Source: Beroe forskalii (lineage: Eukaryota > Ctenophora > Nuda > Beroida > Beroidae). From it: 64,000 nt of DNA. The number at the start of each line of letters is the position of its first letter. The first letter of the stretch is position 1. The DNA lies in NCBI GenBank assembly GCA_011033025.1, contig WFMF01000272.1, positions 62,001-126,000 on the forward strand, given 5' to 3'. Below are positions 58,401 to 64,000 of this stretch, one piece after another. The notes beneath the pieces are model-generated. The model ran no database searches. It was not told where the DNA came from and worked only from the letters and a program-made list of their open reading frames with translations. Position numbers and translations under genes: made by a program.

Positions 58401-60432
58401 CCTACCGATCCTTAGTTGGTCATTTCACTCCCTATGAATTTGTCCCTACTAATCCCATGGCTGTCCTAATGACCATGGTGTACCCTTGTCAAATAAGCTG
58501 TCCTACTGATCCATAGTTGTCCTACTGATCCCTAGTTGATCCTTTTGATCCCATAGTTGATCCCAGATGATCCCCTGGCTAATTCTATTCCTACTGGGCT
58601 CACTTTAGATTTAATCCTGTACAGTCCATGGTCAGCAGTACACTGATCGGGCTGATTATTTTGGTTAATCACTTAGTTGTGTCCTAATGAGAATCTTGGT
58701 TCAATATCGTGAAATTGTTGTTCAATTCGACAATTCACTGTCATCTACATTGTGCGCGCCGCGCCTGTAAATTTATCGTTACCAAATTGTAACCTTACAT
58801 CCTAGTCAAAGTTACCCGATCATGATATCATTTCACAGTACTGTATTTTAAATTCAGACAGTTTCCCACCATGCGCACATGCATGTTTGGAATTGAGGAT
58901 GGTCATACCGCTGTTTTCTGGTATATGGGTGAGAGGGGAGGGGGTCGTGTGCTGGTTGGGTTGAGGTTGTAATCACGGCAAAATTTCTTGTACGCCTCCT
59001 CAAATATTGCTATTCTGTTGCAGGCTTGGACACGGTTTATCTGAGATAGAGGGTAATTAATCATTGCTCTGATCTTTCTTCTGAACAAAATTCTAAAATT
59101 ATACGATATTTGACAGAAAATGCCATTATCAAGAAATCAAACATTCAAGGAATTAACCCAGACATCATCAAATACTGACTTCTTTGAGCCGCTCTATCTC
59201 GTTTTTGAGCTGTGTTATCTCATCTTCAGCCTGCTCCACCAGTCTCTTTAACCTGGCGCTCTCGATATCTCTACTTCTAATCAGGTCCTTGATCAGCTTC
59301 ACCTTCTTGCTAACTGACTCGTCATCCTGCTTCTTCTGAAGTTTCAGGGATATTTCATGCCTTAGATTGGGGATGAAAAAAGAGCATAATTTCATGATAG
59401 GTTTGAGGGATTTAGTGCTTTGATTGAAGCCTGGGATTAGATGGTTAGATGCAGACAGGGATATTTACACGTCAATTCTCAAATGGCGCACATTAGCAAT
59501 CCATTCGAAACCATACCAAGCAATCAAATTTTCACCACGCCCGTTTTAATAAATCAAGTCTTTTCACCTACAGCACTTGTCGCAAATGGGAGTGTCACCT
59601 AATATGGCTGAAGACAGCCCCACCTCAACATAATACCACACATTTCCCATTATAATACAGAGTGCCCCGGTTACCATGGCAACTGTGGGAGGCACTACCA
59701 CCTGCTTCACTTCAAGTGCACTTGTGTGTGTGATTACTGGTCTCACACGCGGAAAATAGGCGTGAGAACGTCATCAACGCCCTACATTACACTATGATAA
59801 TGACGCCATCTTATAACCGCCTTTTTATCTCGTGTGGCTGTGTCATATATGTGGGGATTTGTGGGTTTCATGCCGTGCATTCCAGACGCATTGCACCGCA
59901 CTTTTATGGTATTGTAGGCATGAATTTTTCATTGAATAATAAGCTGAACCATATTTTGTGGGTGAATGGTGAATTCATTTTAATATTATTAACCCGGGGG
60001 ACATACTCGATATATCCAGATGTGTCCTAGACTTTTAATAATGAAGCAACAGCTTTTCTTTGAAATTTATAACACATCTGGTCAAAAACAACTTACCACA
60101 CTCCCAAATCAATATCATTCTCATTTCCCAGAGAATGTGCAATTATAGAGGCAGTTGGTAGAACTATCCACATAAAAGGAATCTACATGAGATGTAACCA
60201 TGGGTTTCTGTCTGACATGATGGCAGCTTTGAAATACATCATGATATCACTAGAACTATAAAAGAATAACGAAATAACTTACCAGGTCCTCTATCTCGTT
60301 CTCCAGCGCTAGAATACTATTGTTCTTCTCCGTTAACTCATCCCGGAGGAGGGTTATTTGTTCTCGAAGTTTACTCGTCATTGCCTCGTGCTGCTCTATC
60401 ACCTCGTCCTGAGCTGCTCGCTGCTCGTTCAT
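12395..60432 (-). CDS. PLEKHH: PLEKHH/MAX-1-like coiled-coil, MyTH4 and FERM protein, 24 exons seen
   Basis: Exons in transcript order: 60432-60283, 59339-59180 (start uncertain), 59040-58909, 48549-48400, 47431-47252, 47120-46989, 46732-46637, 45706-45564, 45382-45208, 44528-44244, 43745-43619, 36864 or 36847-36744, 36378-36301, 32276-32133, 30604-30437, 28595-28488, 25148-25023, 23144-23072, 17029-16900, 15513-15328, 13425-13199, 13003-12886, 12754-12638, 12469-12395. The family links membrane or cytoskeletal partners through MyTH4-FERM; MAX-1 acts in axon guidance. Order coiled coil, disordered Pro-rich linker, MyTH4, FERM matches PLEKHH. I could not find the PH domains expected between linker and MyTH4. 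No myosin motor is seen. Phases agree at almost every joint; exceptions are a one-frame slip in exon 30604-30437 and an uncertain acceptor near 36850. The first exon seen begins after an acceptor (TTTGTAG), so the true start is probably beyond 64000. Which vertebrate PLEKHH it matches is not decided. Confidence 0.88.
15328..17029 (-). CDS. FERM central exons (F1 end and F2)
   Basis: Exon 17029-16900 encodes WSGYTLFMDDP, then TAKLCDVIAKWE, matching PLEKHH SGFALFTDDP and KICDIISKWE. Exon 15513-15328 encodes VIGLTYQKYLHL, a Ser-rich insert, LQLHEQAMDGVHG and LATCLGAVMAQ, matching LTYKNRLYF, LLLMYQTNDQIVNG and LALEMAALLAQ. Both join in frame (phase 0) with each other and with 13425. The adjacent upstream strand at 15514-15616 is a G-rich minisatellite, giving this acceptor a C-rich polypyrimidine tract on the minus strand. 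Confidence 0.9.
15513..15616. repeat. G-rich minisatellite with GGGGTTAGAGGGGTCTGAGG units
   Basis: About three 35-bp units of runs of four or more G on the plus strand, directly beside the exon at 15513. The runs could form G-quadruplexes, or on the transcribed strand a very C-rich splice tract. Similar G-rich units occur near 28600-28760 and 43745-43860, each close to an exon of the same gene. Confidence 0.7.
18918..18945. repeat. Short palindrome within CAGGTACTT repeats
   Basis: CAGGTACTTCAAAGTACCTG is a near-perfect inverted repeat (9-bp arms, 2-bp loop). It is flanked by further GACAGGTAC copies between 18890 and 18970. Intronic. Confidence 0.6.
19049..19205. mobile_element. 157-bp MITE with ATTACGTAAT ends and AATTA target duplication
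   Basis: GGATCGTTCACATATT at 19049 is inverted as AATATGTGAACGATCC ending at 19205. AATTA lies on both sides, consistent with a 5-bp target-site duplication. The interior is G-rich. Same family as 178-262. Located in the large intron between exons 17029 and 23072. Confidence 0.75.
20051..20112 (+). mobile_element. ~70-bp palindromic mini-element
   Basis: AATAAGCGGT, then CTTACTACATTGTG and CTATGATAATGAC, the same order and spacing as copies at 47871 and 27396; the right end is degraded. Confidence 0.6.
20255..20395. repeat. Five 32-bp tandem units, each with an ATTGG (CCAAT) box
   Basis: ATTGGT recurs at 20260, 20292, 20324, 20356 and 20388, exactly 32 bp apart, with CGAGAAAAA and ACACCGAGC between. 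The minus strand, which is the sense strand of the surrounding gene, therefore reads a regular ladder of CCAAT boxes. Confidence 0.8.
23072..32276 (-). CDS. MyTH4 domain and start of FERM F1
   Basis: Exons 32276-32133, 30604-30437, 28595-28488, 25148-25023 and 23144-23072. MyTH4 signatures: PLTHPLTNL and ALRINKLLHDF, then LVNELYSQLLKQT (family: ELQNEIYCQLIKQT), then W-x-VLATVIPFILP, MGYLKSHL and AGRFAGYCARVLQR. FERM begins with LEIEATCGKPYLHSKPMSIP and FDTVSSVSEVVRDLENQLGLR. In exon 30604-30437 the first half reads in the frame set by the previous exon. The second half (ILAYWHVLATVIPF) reads only in another frame, which is also the frame demanded by the next exon. The switch falls in an ACACACAGACAG run. 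Microtubule or actin-linked partner binding is the known MyTH4-FERM role. Confidence 0.88.
24075..24151. promoter_or_regulatory. Cluster of four CACGTG E-boxes
   Basis: CACGTG at 24075, 24110, 24127 and 24146, the last as GTCACGTGAC, within 77 bp of an intron. CACGTG is bound by bHLH factors (USF, MYC, TFE/MITF classes); TCACGTGA is the lysosomal CLEAR-type core. Functional use is inference. Confidence 0.4.
25414..25479 (-). mobile_element. ~70-bp palindromic mini-element, inverted copy
   Basis: On the minus strand it reads AATAGCCGAGA, then TGTCATCAACTTACTATT, then CTATGACAATGATGACA and AAAACCG, following the family consensus through its whole length. Confidence 0.65.
26223..26290 (+). mobile_element. 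~70-bp palindromic mini-element
   Basis: ACGTCATCATTTCACC, then GCATGATAATGACGTAAG and GCCGCCTG: core and right end are kept, left end weak. Confidence 0.6.
26670..26945. repeat. Two diverged copies of a ~190-bp direct repeat
   Basis: Segments around 26680-26770 and 26870-26945 share ACATTATACA, GCACTC...AAA, GCAGACACAAA and ACATGGTATTTTCAT in the same order. Intronic, tandem, diverged. Confidence 0.6.
27396..27465 (+). mobile_element. ~70-bp palindromic mini-element, reference copy
   Basis: Begins AATAGGCG and ends CGCCTATT, an 8-bp perfect terminal inverted repeat, with TTCATCAAT and CCATGATAATG inside. No coding capacity. Best-preserved ends of the family; copied again at 27986-28055 by the local tandem duplication. 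Confidence 0.75.
27986..28055 (+). mobile_element. ~70-bp palindromic mini-element, tandem-duplicate copy
   Basis: Second copy inside the 598-bp duplication: AGTAGGCG left end, CCATGATAATGATG core, CGCCTATT right end. Confidence 0.7.
28600..28760. repeat. Degenerate GGGGTTAGAAA/GGGGTCAGAAA repeat
   Basis: Runs of GGGGTTAGAC or GGGGTCAGAAA, about 10-20 bp apart, right next to the exon start at 28595. Similar to the G-rich block at 15513. Confidence 0.6.
29751..29815 (+). mobile_element. ~70-bp palindromic mini-element
   Basis: AATAGGCGG, then GACGTCATCAATTCACCATTG, GGCATGAAAATGATGTCAC; the right end is degraded. Confidence 0.65.
31381..31450 (-). mobile_element. ~70-bp palindromic mini-element, inverted and diverged
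   Basis: GATGACGTCATTATCAGG, then GTGCATTAATGACG: the core on the opposite strand; ends are weak. Confidence 0.45.
32277..36300 (-). other. Intron of the MyTH4-FERM gene
   Basis: Very AT-rich. Contains the 33-bp repeats, a hairpin CATTATTGGCC/GGCCAATAATG near 33930 with GCTTCGC in the loop, poly-T at ~34042, AAAAATAAAAATA runs near 34930 and TTAATTAACATA runs near 34600. No exon recognised. Confidence 0.5.
33246..33450. repeat. 33-bp tandem repeat GGATCCTGTAACCCCATGTT
   Basis: Two near-identical 33-bp units at 33259 and 33292, and a third at ~33420, each with ATCCT(G/A)TAACCCCATGTTAT. Between and after them a second pair of related segments (ACAATGATGAC...GTTTATGACGTGAGT at ~33346 and ~33472) repeats at ~126 bp. 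Intronic. Confidence 0.75.
36301..36864 (-). CDS. Linker exons before MyTH4 (exons 36864/36847-36744 and 36378-36301)
   Basis: Exon 36744-36864 encodes KLPTYTVAEQVSFTDHPYE, then an acidic PPLDEIEDDINEKQ. Exon 36378-36301 encodes MQSDPETEVERLLEKMKYSGE, like PLEKHH GSEFEQLVCKLL just before MyTH4. The acceptor is uncertain. CCCAG at 36865 needs a 2-nt carry from the previous exon. TCTAG at 36848 needs a 1-nt carry, which exon 43745-43619 actually supplies. A consensus branch site TACTAAT lies ~6 nt before the first and ~23 nt before the second AG, which favours the second. If so no exon is missing, and the PH domains are absent. Confidence 0.75.
36533..36710. promoter_or_regulatory. Cluster of X-box (RFX-type) palindromes
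   Basis: GTTACCATGGTAGC at 36533, GTTACCGTAGCAAC at 36579, CCATGGTAACGG at 36595, perfect GTTACCATGGTAAC at 36683, and ACCATGGTAACG at ~36702. These fit the RFX consensus GTNRCC-(0-3)-RGYAAC. They may instead be ends of a short palindromic repeat that moved the exon fragment. Confidence 0.45.
36615..36676 (-). pseudogene. Partial duplicate of the tail of exon 36744-36864, with donor site
   Basis: 62 bp nearly identical to 36742-36803, including the CAG|GTTxGT donor; the only coding change seen is synonymous (CTT to CTA). The upstream half of the exon is missing. It is flanked by palindromic TTACCATGGTAAC sequences. An acceptor GTGTAG at about 36699 would give an open 85-nt alternative exon, so a cassette-exon role is possible but unproven. 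Confidence 0.65.
37130..37640. repeat. Degenerate tandem repeat with GTGTGGGTGGGCC
   Basis: GTGTGGGTGGGCC recurs at ~37343, ~37484 and ~37597 (a shorter GCGTGGGCC at ~37318), each preceded by ...ATATCCCT or TCTGATC strings; units 110-140 bp. Intronic. Confidence 0.6.
40132..40182. promoter_or_regulatory. Three TCACGTGA E-boxes
   Basis: CACGTG at 40132, 40151 and 40177, each as ATCACGTGA or GTCACGTGA, within 51 bp. Matches the CLEAR-type/bHLH-zip core. Another pair is at 55837 and 55859. Confidence 0.35.
42122..42199 (-). mobile_element. ~70-bp palindromic mini-element, inverted copy
   Basis: Plus strand reads GAATAG, CATCATTATCATAGC, AAGTTAGTGAC and GCCTATGC; the opposite strand follows the family consensus with one insertion. 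Confidence 0.5.
43619..46732 (-). CDS. Proline-rich, disordered linker exons
   Basis: Exons 46732-46637, 45706-45564, 45382-45208, 44528-44244 and 43745-43619. Content: VYTSINPEDTRQST, ESPPLPPRRTSASR, CCPPACYPNK, YESSVIPSPDPHPSTPPPL, NDYDEIPCD, repeated SVPPPSH, PLPPTPDSPLYSSST, KRSWETLIDNLALMGF. Phases are continuous: 0, 2+1, 0, 0, then 1 nt carried out. PPLPPRR resembles an SH3 ligand and YDEIP is a plausible SH2 or phospho-Tyr site (inference). PLEKHH proteins also carry a long low-complexity stretch between coiled coil and PH domains. The final exon has a folded-looking helix with Trp, unlike the others. Confidence 0.85.
44336..44420 (-). repeat. 21-bp coding minisatellite (SVPPPSH units)
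   Basis: GGGACGGGGGAGGGACGGAA repeats at 21-bp spacing about three and a half times inside exon 44528-44244. Because 21 is a multiple of 3, each unit adds 7 residues (SVPPPS then H or P) without breaking frame. Confidence 0.85.
46989..48549 (-). CDS. Coiled-coil exon cassette, copy 1
   Basis: Exons 48549-48400 (50 codons, MNEQQAAQDEVIEQHEAM... ending ALENEIEDL), 47431-47252 (60 codons, KHEISQ..., LIKDLIRSRDIESARLKRL, ITQLKNEIERLKE) and 47120-46989 (44 codons, INRVQACNRIAIFEEAYKKF, then NLNPTSTRPPPLSPIYQ). Heptad-like Leu/Ile spacing with many Glu/Lys marks a dimeric coiled coil, as at the PLEKHH N terminus. All three exons start and end in phase 0, so the block can be duplicated or skipped without shifting frame. 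Donors GTAAGT, GTCAGT and GTATGT. The following exon at 46732 is phase 0 too. Confidence 0.88.
47786..47799. promoter_or_regulatory. X-box GTTACCATGGAAAC
   Basis: Perfect RFX-type X-box in the intron between the two coiled-coil exons; the paralogous site in copy 2 (59670-59683, GTTACCATGGCAAC) has changed one base yet still fits the consensus. Confidence 0.45.
47871..47936 (+). mobile_element. ~70-bp palindromic mini-element, full copy
   Basis: AATAGGCG, ACGTCATCAACTTACTAC, CTATGATAATGACGTCAT and TAATCGC: near full length. The orthologous copy in the second duplicate is at 59755. Confidence 0.75.
48550..49759 (-). other. Intronic part of duplication copy 1
   Basis: Matches 61403-62520 of copy 2 after the insertion there. 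No exon recognised. The stretch from 49480 to 49740 is almost identical to 62240-62520. Confidence 0.6.
49760..52716. mobile_element. Foldback transposon with inverted arrays of ~172-bp units
   Basis: 2957 bp. Ends TAATCCACCC...GGGTGGATTA, flanked by TAA (49757-49759 and 52717-52719); copy 2 of the segmental duplication has the uninterrupted site with a single TAA (62518-62520). Long arms (about 1.1 kb each) are inverted repeats of each other. Each arm is an array of units whose TCTTGGCTCAGG string recurs every 172 bp (50119, 50291, 50463, 50635). A 3-bp TWA target is typical of PIF/Harbinger elements, though the ends do not prove that class. A unique centre (~50880-51540) has a TATATAAG box at 51052 but no transposase, so it is non-autonomous. 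Confidence 0.92.
53393..53703. other. ~310-bp segment present only in duplication copy 1
   Basis: Copy 2 passes directly from ATTATTAGTA to TTGATAATGAACC (near 63213), whereas copy 1 has this extra block between the matching strings, with AGTA at both ends. Insertion in copy 1 or deletion in copy 2. Confidence 0.7.
56415..56475 (+). mobile_element. ~70-bp palindromic mini-element
   Basis: CGTCATCAATTCACCATTG, CCATGATAATGACGTCACT, then GCCATATATT. Confidence 0.6.
56674..56745 (+). mobile_element. ~70-bp palindromic mini-element
   Basis: ATAGGACCG left, AACCATGATAATGACGTCAC core, CCGCCTATATT right; left half diverged. Confidence 0.6.
56985..58690. repeat. 1.7-kb degenerate minisatellite, TGGTTAATCCCTACTGATCC
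   Basis: Roughly 20-bp units of GGTTAATCC(C)TACTGATCCC, some 70-80 copies, decaying toward the right end. A higher-order block with CTAGATGGTTAATCC, GATCCGGCCTGG and CTACCGATCCCC recurs near 57240, 57478 and 57838. It ends where duplication copy 2 begins. Confidence 0.92.
58909..60432 (-). CDS. Coiled-coil exon cassette, copy 2
   Basis: Exons 60432-60283, ~59339-59180 and 59040-58909 parallel the cassette at 46989-48549. Compared by eye they differ by 9, 3 and 6 synonymous changes and by one clear replacement (Gln to Arg at codon 5 of the first exon), with no stop codons. Being upstream on the same strand and phase 0 throughout, it can be spliced ahead of cassette 1. One oddity: at the middle exon the acceptor CTAAG is followed by an extra G, which would give an immediate stop (GCA TGA). 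Splicing at CTTCAG (59340-59345) instead keeps frame and drops 7 residues. Confidence 0.8.
59670..59683. promoter_or_regulatory. X-box GTTACCATGGCAAC
   Basis: Counterpart of 47786-47799 in duplication copy 2; consensus kept despite one substitution. Confidence 0.45.
59755..59821 (+). mobile_element. ~70-bp palindromic mini-element, copy in duplicate 2
   Basis: AATAGGCG, AACGTCATCAACGCCC, ACTATGATAATGACGCC, ATAACCGCC. Its right end matches the inverted left end better than the sister copy at 47871. Confidence 0.75.
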
Positions 60433-60459
60433 CTACAAACGAGGAGATCAGTTAGGGTA

Positions 60460-61399
60460 ACGGGTGATGACTATTTATCTGGAATTATTTCAATGTATTC
60501 TTGTGGGCAAATAGAGATCATGTTAGAGCTCAGATGTGCTTATTCTGGACCTAAAAAGTCTGCTGATTCAGAATAACACCATTAGAAAATTTGAAAACCC
60601 TGTTTTCCCATGCTACTGGCCGATTAGTCCGAGAAGGTACAAAAAAATCTTGCACAAATTCAAAGATTGACTTCCTGACATATGATTGGAAAATTGCATA
60701 CAGGAGCATTCCCATCAGTTGCCATCTAGGTTTATTCATGAACTTCGTTAGCTGAGACACTAATGAAGACCTCTACATGCATTTTTCGTTGAATATCAAG
60801 AAAATTCTTGGATTTTAGAGCTAAAATCACGCCAAATTTCTGGAAAAAGGTGTGTGTTTTTTGCTACACCAGGCCTTAAGAAAGTCTTAGAACAGGACCT
60901 AGGTGGTCTGACCACTCAGATTTGATGGCAGGGACCTCATTAAACATAACTCATGTCTTTGGACCACTTCCATTTATTGGTATGCAGAATTTTGGATTAA
61001 CAATTACCCAAAATTGCTGTTTTATGAAAGTGACATTATCCTAGAATTGACGATTTTAAACACGTTTTAAGTTCCATAGGGTCACCACTGGATAAGTTAG
61101 TGATGCTACTTACTGCAGTCACTCTTGAGACCCTCCTGCTCAGAATCATCCCATAGTAAGGCTTAAATAACACTTTTGGAGATAATTATTGTCATTGAGA
61201 TTTTGTGCAAGATTTTTTGTACCTTCTCGAACTAATCGGCCAGTAGCATGGGAAAACAGGGTTTTCAAATTTTCTCATGATGTTATTCTGAATCAGCAGA
61301 CTTTTTGGGTCCAGAATAATCATATTTGAGCTCTAACATGATCTCGATTTGCCCACAAGAATACATAGAAATAATTCCAGATAAATAGTCATCACCCGT
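60460..61399. mobile_element. 0.94-kb TIR element at a TA target (Tc1/mariner-like MITE)
   Basis: ACGGGTGATGACTATTTATC at 60460 is inverted at the right end (GATAAATAGTCATCACCCGT, ending 61399); the inverted repeats run well over 150 bp. TA lies on both sides (60458-60459 and 61400-61401). The paralogous site in copy 1 near 48620-48650 lacks the insertion. No open frame resembling a transposase, so non-autonomous; the TA target suggests the Tc1/mariner group. Confidence 0.88.
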
Positions 61400-61402
61400 T
61401 AT

Positions 61403-64000
61403 ATGAGGAATCAACGAAGGATTGAGGAATGTAGGAAATTTATCTTACTTTCCAAGTCACTCCAAGAGAAACGAGAGATGGGGTATAATGGTGCAAGAAA
61501 GGAGAACTGAGAAGCTATCACAGGGTTCATTCCAGAGTTGGATGACTCAGGAACCAGGGAATTTCAGAGGACAAAATGTGATCGGAAAAGTTCGAAGCGG
61601 TGTACAGTAGATCTAGTACTTGAAACATGAAAAAAGGTCATATCTTAACTTTCGAAGAGCAGCTGGGCTGAACATTGAACTATGGGATGGCATAAAAAAG
61701 ACTGTACAGATAGTAAACTACGTATCAGGCAAATCTTTGCTGATTGTAGTACAAAAACAATATACGAAAGAAAGTAAAGGGGTTGAGTTTCAAGGTTCAA
61801 GGTTTCATTGTCATGTGGGAGTTGAGAACAGGATTCGATGGAAACGCGGACAACAGCCTGAGTAGAATGACGTCTTCAACAGGGCATAGAATGACGAATT
61901 GATGACGTCAAAACAGCTACGTTTAAGGAACGACATGATAATAATATGTGAACGAGGGAATCTTTTCATTGAAACACAATACGAGAAAGACTCACGGAGC
62001 CGAGGTAAAATTTGAAAGGGTTAATCAATCAATTTTGGTGCAAACTGGAAACAAGCACTTTTAAAAATGATACCATGCTAGGGCAACCTTACATAGTAAG
62101 GAAATTGGAGTGGTAACCCGTTGCATCATAACCAAACTACAGCAAGGAAGTATCCAATATCATTCTGGAAAAAAGTTTTTCACAGTTTGCAACGAATGCG
62201 ATCATCGCAGCGCATAAAATTTCATCGAAATAAAGTCTTAATTAACTAAATTTCAGTGAAACCCAATCTACTAAAAGCAAAGTTTCCGAAACAGCGGATT
62301 GAGACATATTATTACTTTATTACAAGCGGTGAATCTGAGAAAGTTTACTCAACGCTTGAATTGCACACAGCTCGAACAGCTACAACATTTTATTGAATAT
62401 CTTAGTAAGTTAGTAAGTTGATAGACAGACGAAAATCGAAATAGTGTAACAAAATCAATAAAATATATGACAAAACATACACACAATATATTACAAATTC
62501 GGCGAATAGCTCAAAGTTAAATAAACGCGTAAAGTTGTTGTTCAGTGTACGTCTAGAGCATAGAAATAGAATATTTTATTGAGTTCTCAATAAAAGTTCC
62601 CCGCCATAACATTACGTAATATAATAATATTTAAATATATACAGAAAACATATCAGGGATTGTTCTGAGTAGAGTATAAACCATTTATTTTGTATAATAT
62701 TCATAAAGGAATGGCAACGTAATATGATAATGGCAGTTATGTTAGAGATAATGTAGTACATAAAGTATTAATATTGCGATCGTTTACGTCATTAAATCAT
62801 TTAAATCATTTTCAATGCCAGCTTATAACGCATAATGCCAACATTTAACTAGCTTATGCCAACTTACTTCGTTCGATGTCAACTTATGAATTGAATAACA
62901 TTGGTTCGTCACGTAGTATGCCAACTCGGTTGGAAATGTGAAATGACTTACTACTGCGTTACAAATTTTTAAACATAAATAGCTTATTACTTATCGGAAA
63001 GTGCTATTTTTTCTCGACGAAATAGTTTTTTAAAATATTTTAGGTCACAAAAATAAAATGTGGTGAGCGGTCTGACGACATTTTACGTCATCATCAAGAA
63101 GTATGAGCCGATTGGTCAGATTATTACGTCAAACTTAGTAAACCACGATTTATTTATCATATTATTAGAATTACTATTGATGAATTAATTATTAGTATGA
63201 ATTAATTATTAGTATTGATAATGAACCATTAATTATAGGCGTCAACACATGGAAGAAGAGCCACCACTATTTTGACTGACAGCCTGTCACTTTTGAGCTT
63301 ATTCACAGAAAAAGAATAATGACGTCGCTTCACAGTGGTTAATAGGATATTAAGTGTTATTCTAGAGATCGTTTTTTTTTATTTCTAAGGGTTTCGACAC
63401 AATTTGGACTTGGCTTGTTCGCAAAAGAACTAGTGACACACACACGGAGAAAATGCCAAGTTTCAAGATAACAGAATATTTCCCTAATTCTGATAAGCAA
63501 AAAAAGATAACAGCTTATCAGCAACTTGGCCACTGGAGCATTACATTTCACAGAGCTCGGGGGAATATTAAAAAACACACGGCGAGTTTACAAAACACCT
63601 AATAAAATTATAAAATATCTGTGCCCGTATAATATGAAACCCAATCCACGAAGATAAATCACACTGTGAGTCCGGAACCAGCCCTGATGTATTCATACAG
63701 TATGTGCCTTAAGAGAATTATCAGATGGTTAGGGAACAAATATCATATTATCGTAATATATTGTGTTATAATAATATTACCATTGACACTTTGTATTAAA
63801 TGTGTGAGAGAGACATTGTGTAGCAATGAAATCTGAAAAGTCTATGGTTTTTCAAGTGCGTTTGGTACGTCTGTAAGTTTGATAACAAAATCAAATGAAG
63901 TTACTGTCCTTATGGCTGGAGATGAGGAAAGAAAAAGCTCAAAACGTTCAAAAAGCATCTCATATCTTAAATTTGCGATTATATATCCTGACTAGCGAAA
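61403..64000 (-). other. Intronic remainder of duplication copy 2
   Basis: Aligns with 48640-49759 and then, past the empty insertion site, with 52717-54530. No exon recognised, so the 5' end of the MyTH4-FERM gene lies further right. Confidence 0.55.

Larger units (their letters stand above)
52717..58696 (-). other. Intronic region between the two coiled-coil cassettes
   Basis: 52717-54530 is the remainder of duplication copy 1. 54530-56980 is AT-rich with no exon recognised; it has E-boxes (CACGTG at 55837 and 55859), two mini-elements (56415, 56674), an 11-G run at ~56748 and an inverted GGCCCTAAATGGCCC pair at 56770-56850. The minisatellite fills 56985-58690. Confidence 0.55.
58697..64000. 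repeat. Direct segmental duplication, copy 2 (runs off the window)
   Basis: Matches 46750-54530 in order and orientation, without the foldback element (empty site at 62520) and with its own TIR insertion at 60460-61399. Identity is still high at position 64000, so the copy continues beyond. Confidence 0.93.

Noticed and set aside
1..64000. CRISPR arrays, bacterial operons, tRNA or rRNA genes
   Set aside because: No direct repeats with unique spacers, no clover-leaf or rRNA-like segments recognised; the window is clearly eukaryotic nuclear DNA.

Overview
The window is nuclear DNA of an invertebrate animal (metazoan). The evidence is: AT-rich sequence, genes split by GT-AG introns of 0.1 to several kb, single-exon and multi-exon genes side by side, dense small transposon-like repeats, and animal families (cytosolic cystatin, trimeric purine nucleoside phosphorylase, a rhodopsin-like receptor, a MyTH4-FERM protein of the PLEKHH/MAX-1 type). 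I cannot name the species. Apart from the receptor, the genes are visible only when exons are joined across introns.

Layout. (1) 1-1257, minus: a stefin/cystatin-B-like protease inhibitor; two coding exons are present and the last lies off the left edge. (2) 1859-5260, minus: a complete 8-exon purine nucleoside phosphorylase, 296 codons, with all signature motifs. (3) 8449-9657, plus: an intronless 402-residue seven-helix receptor of unknown ligand, head-to-head with (2). (4) 10.45-11.22 kb: a GC/CpG-rich island that looks like an inserted repeat. (5) 12395-60432, minus: one gene of at least 48 kb with 24 recognisable exons, encoding coiled coil, proline-rich linker, MyTH4 and FERM, related to PLEKHH/MAX-1. 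Its 3' end converges on the receptor gene; its 5' end is probably beyond the right edge.

The right third (46.75-64 kb) is a direct duplication: 46750-54530 is repeated at 58697-64000. It carries a three-exon coiled-coil cassette, so the gene holds two cassettes, both in phase 0. They differ at about 18 synonymous but only 1-2 amino-acid-changing sites, so both have been kept under protein-level constraint. The copies are also told apart by insertions: a 2.96-kb foldback element made of inverted arrays of ~172-bp units in copy 1 (target-site duplication TAA, empty site visible in copy 2), and a 0.94-kb terminal-inverted-repeat element in copy 2 (TA target). A 1.7-kb degenerate minisatellite sits at the duplication junction.

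Other points of interest: a ~70-bp palindromic mini-element (ends AATAGGCG/CGCCTATT, core ATGATAATGACGTCA) scattered about 15 times; a cluster of RFX X-box-like palindromes beside a partial exon duplication; a one-frame shift inside the MyTH4 domain at an AC-repeat; and no recognisable PH domains where PLEKHH proteins have two.
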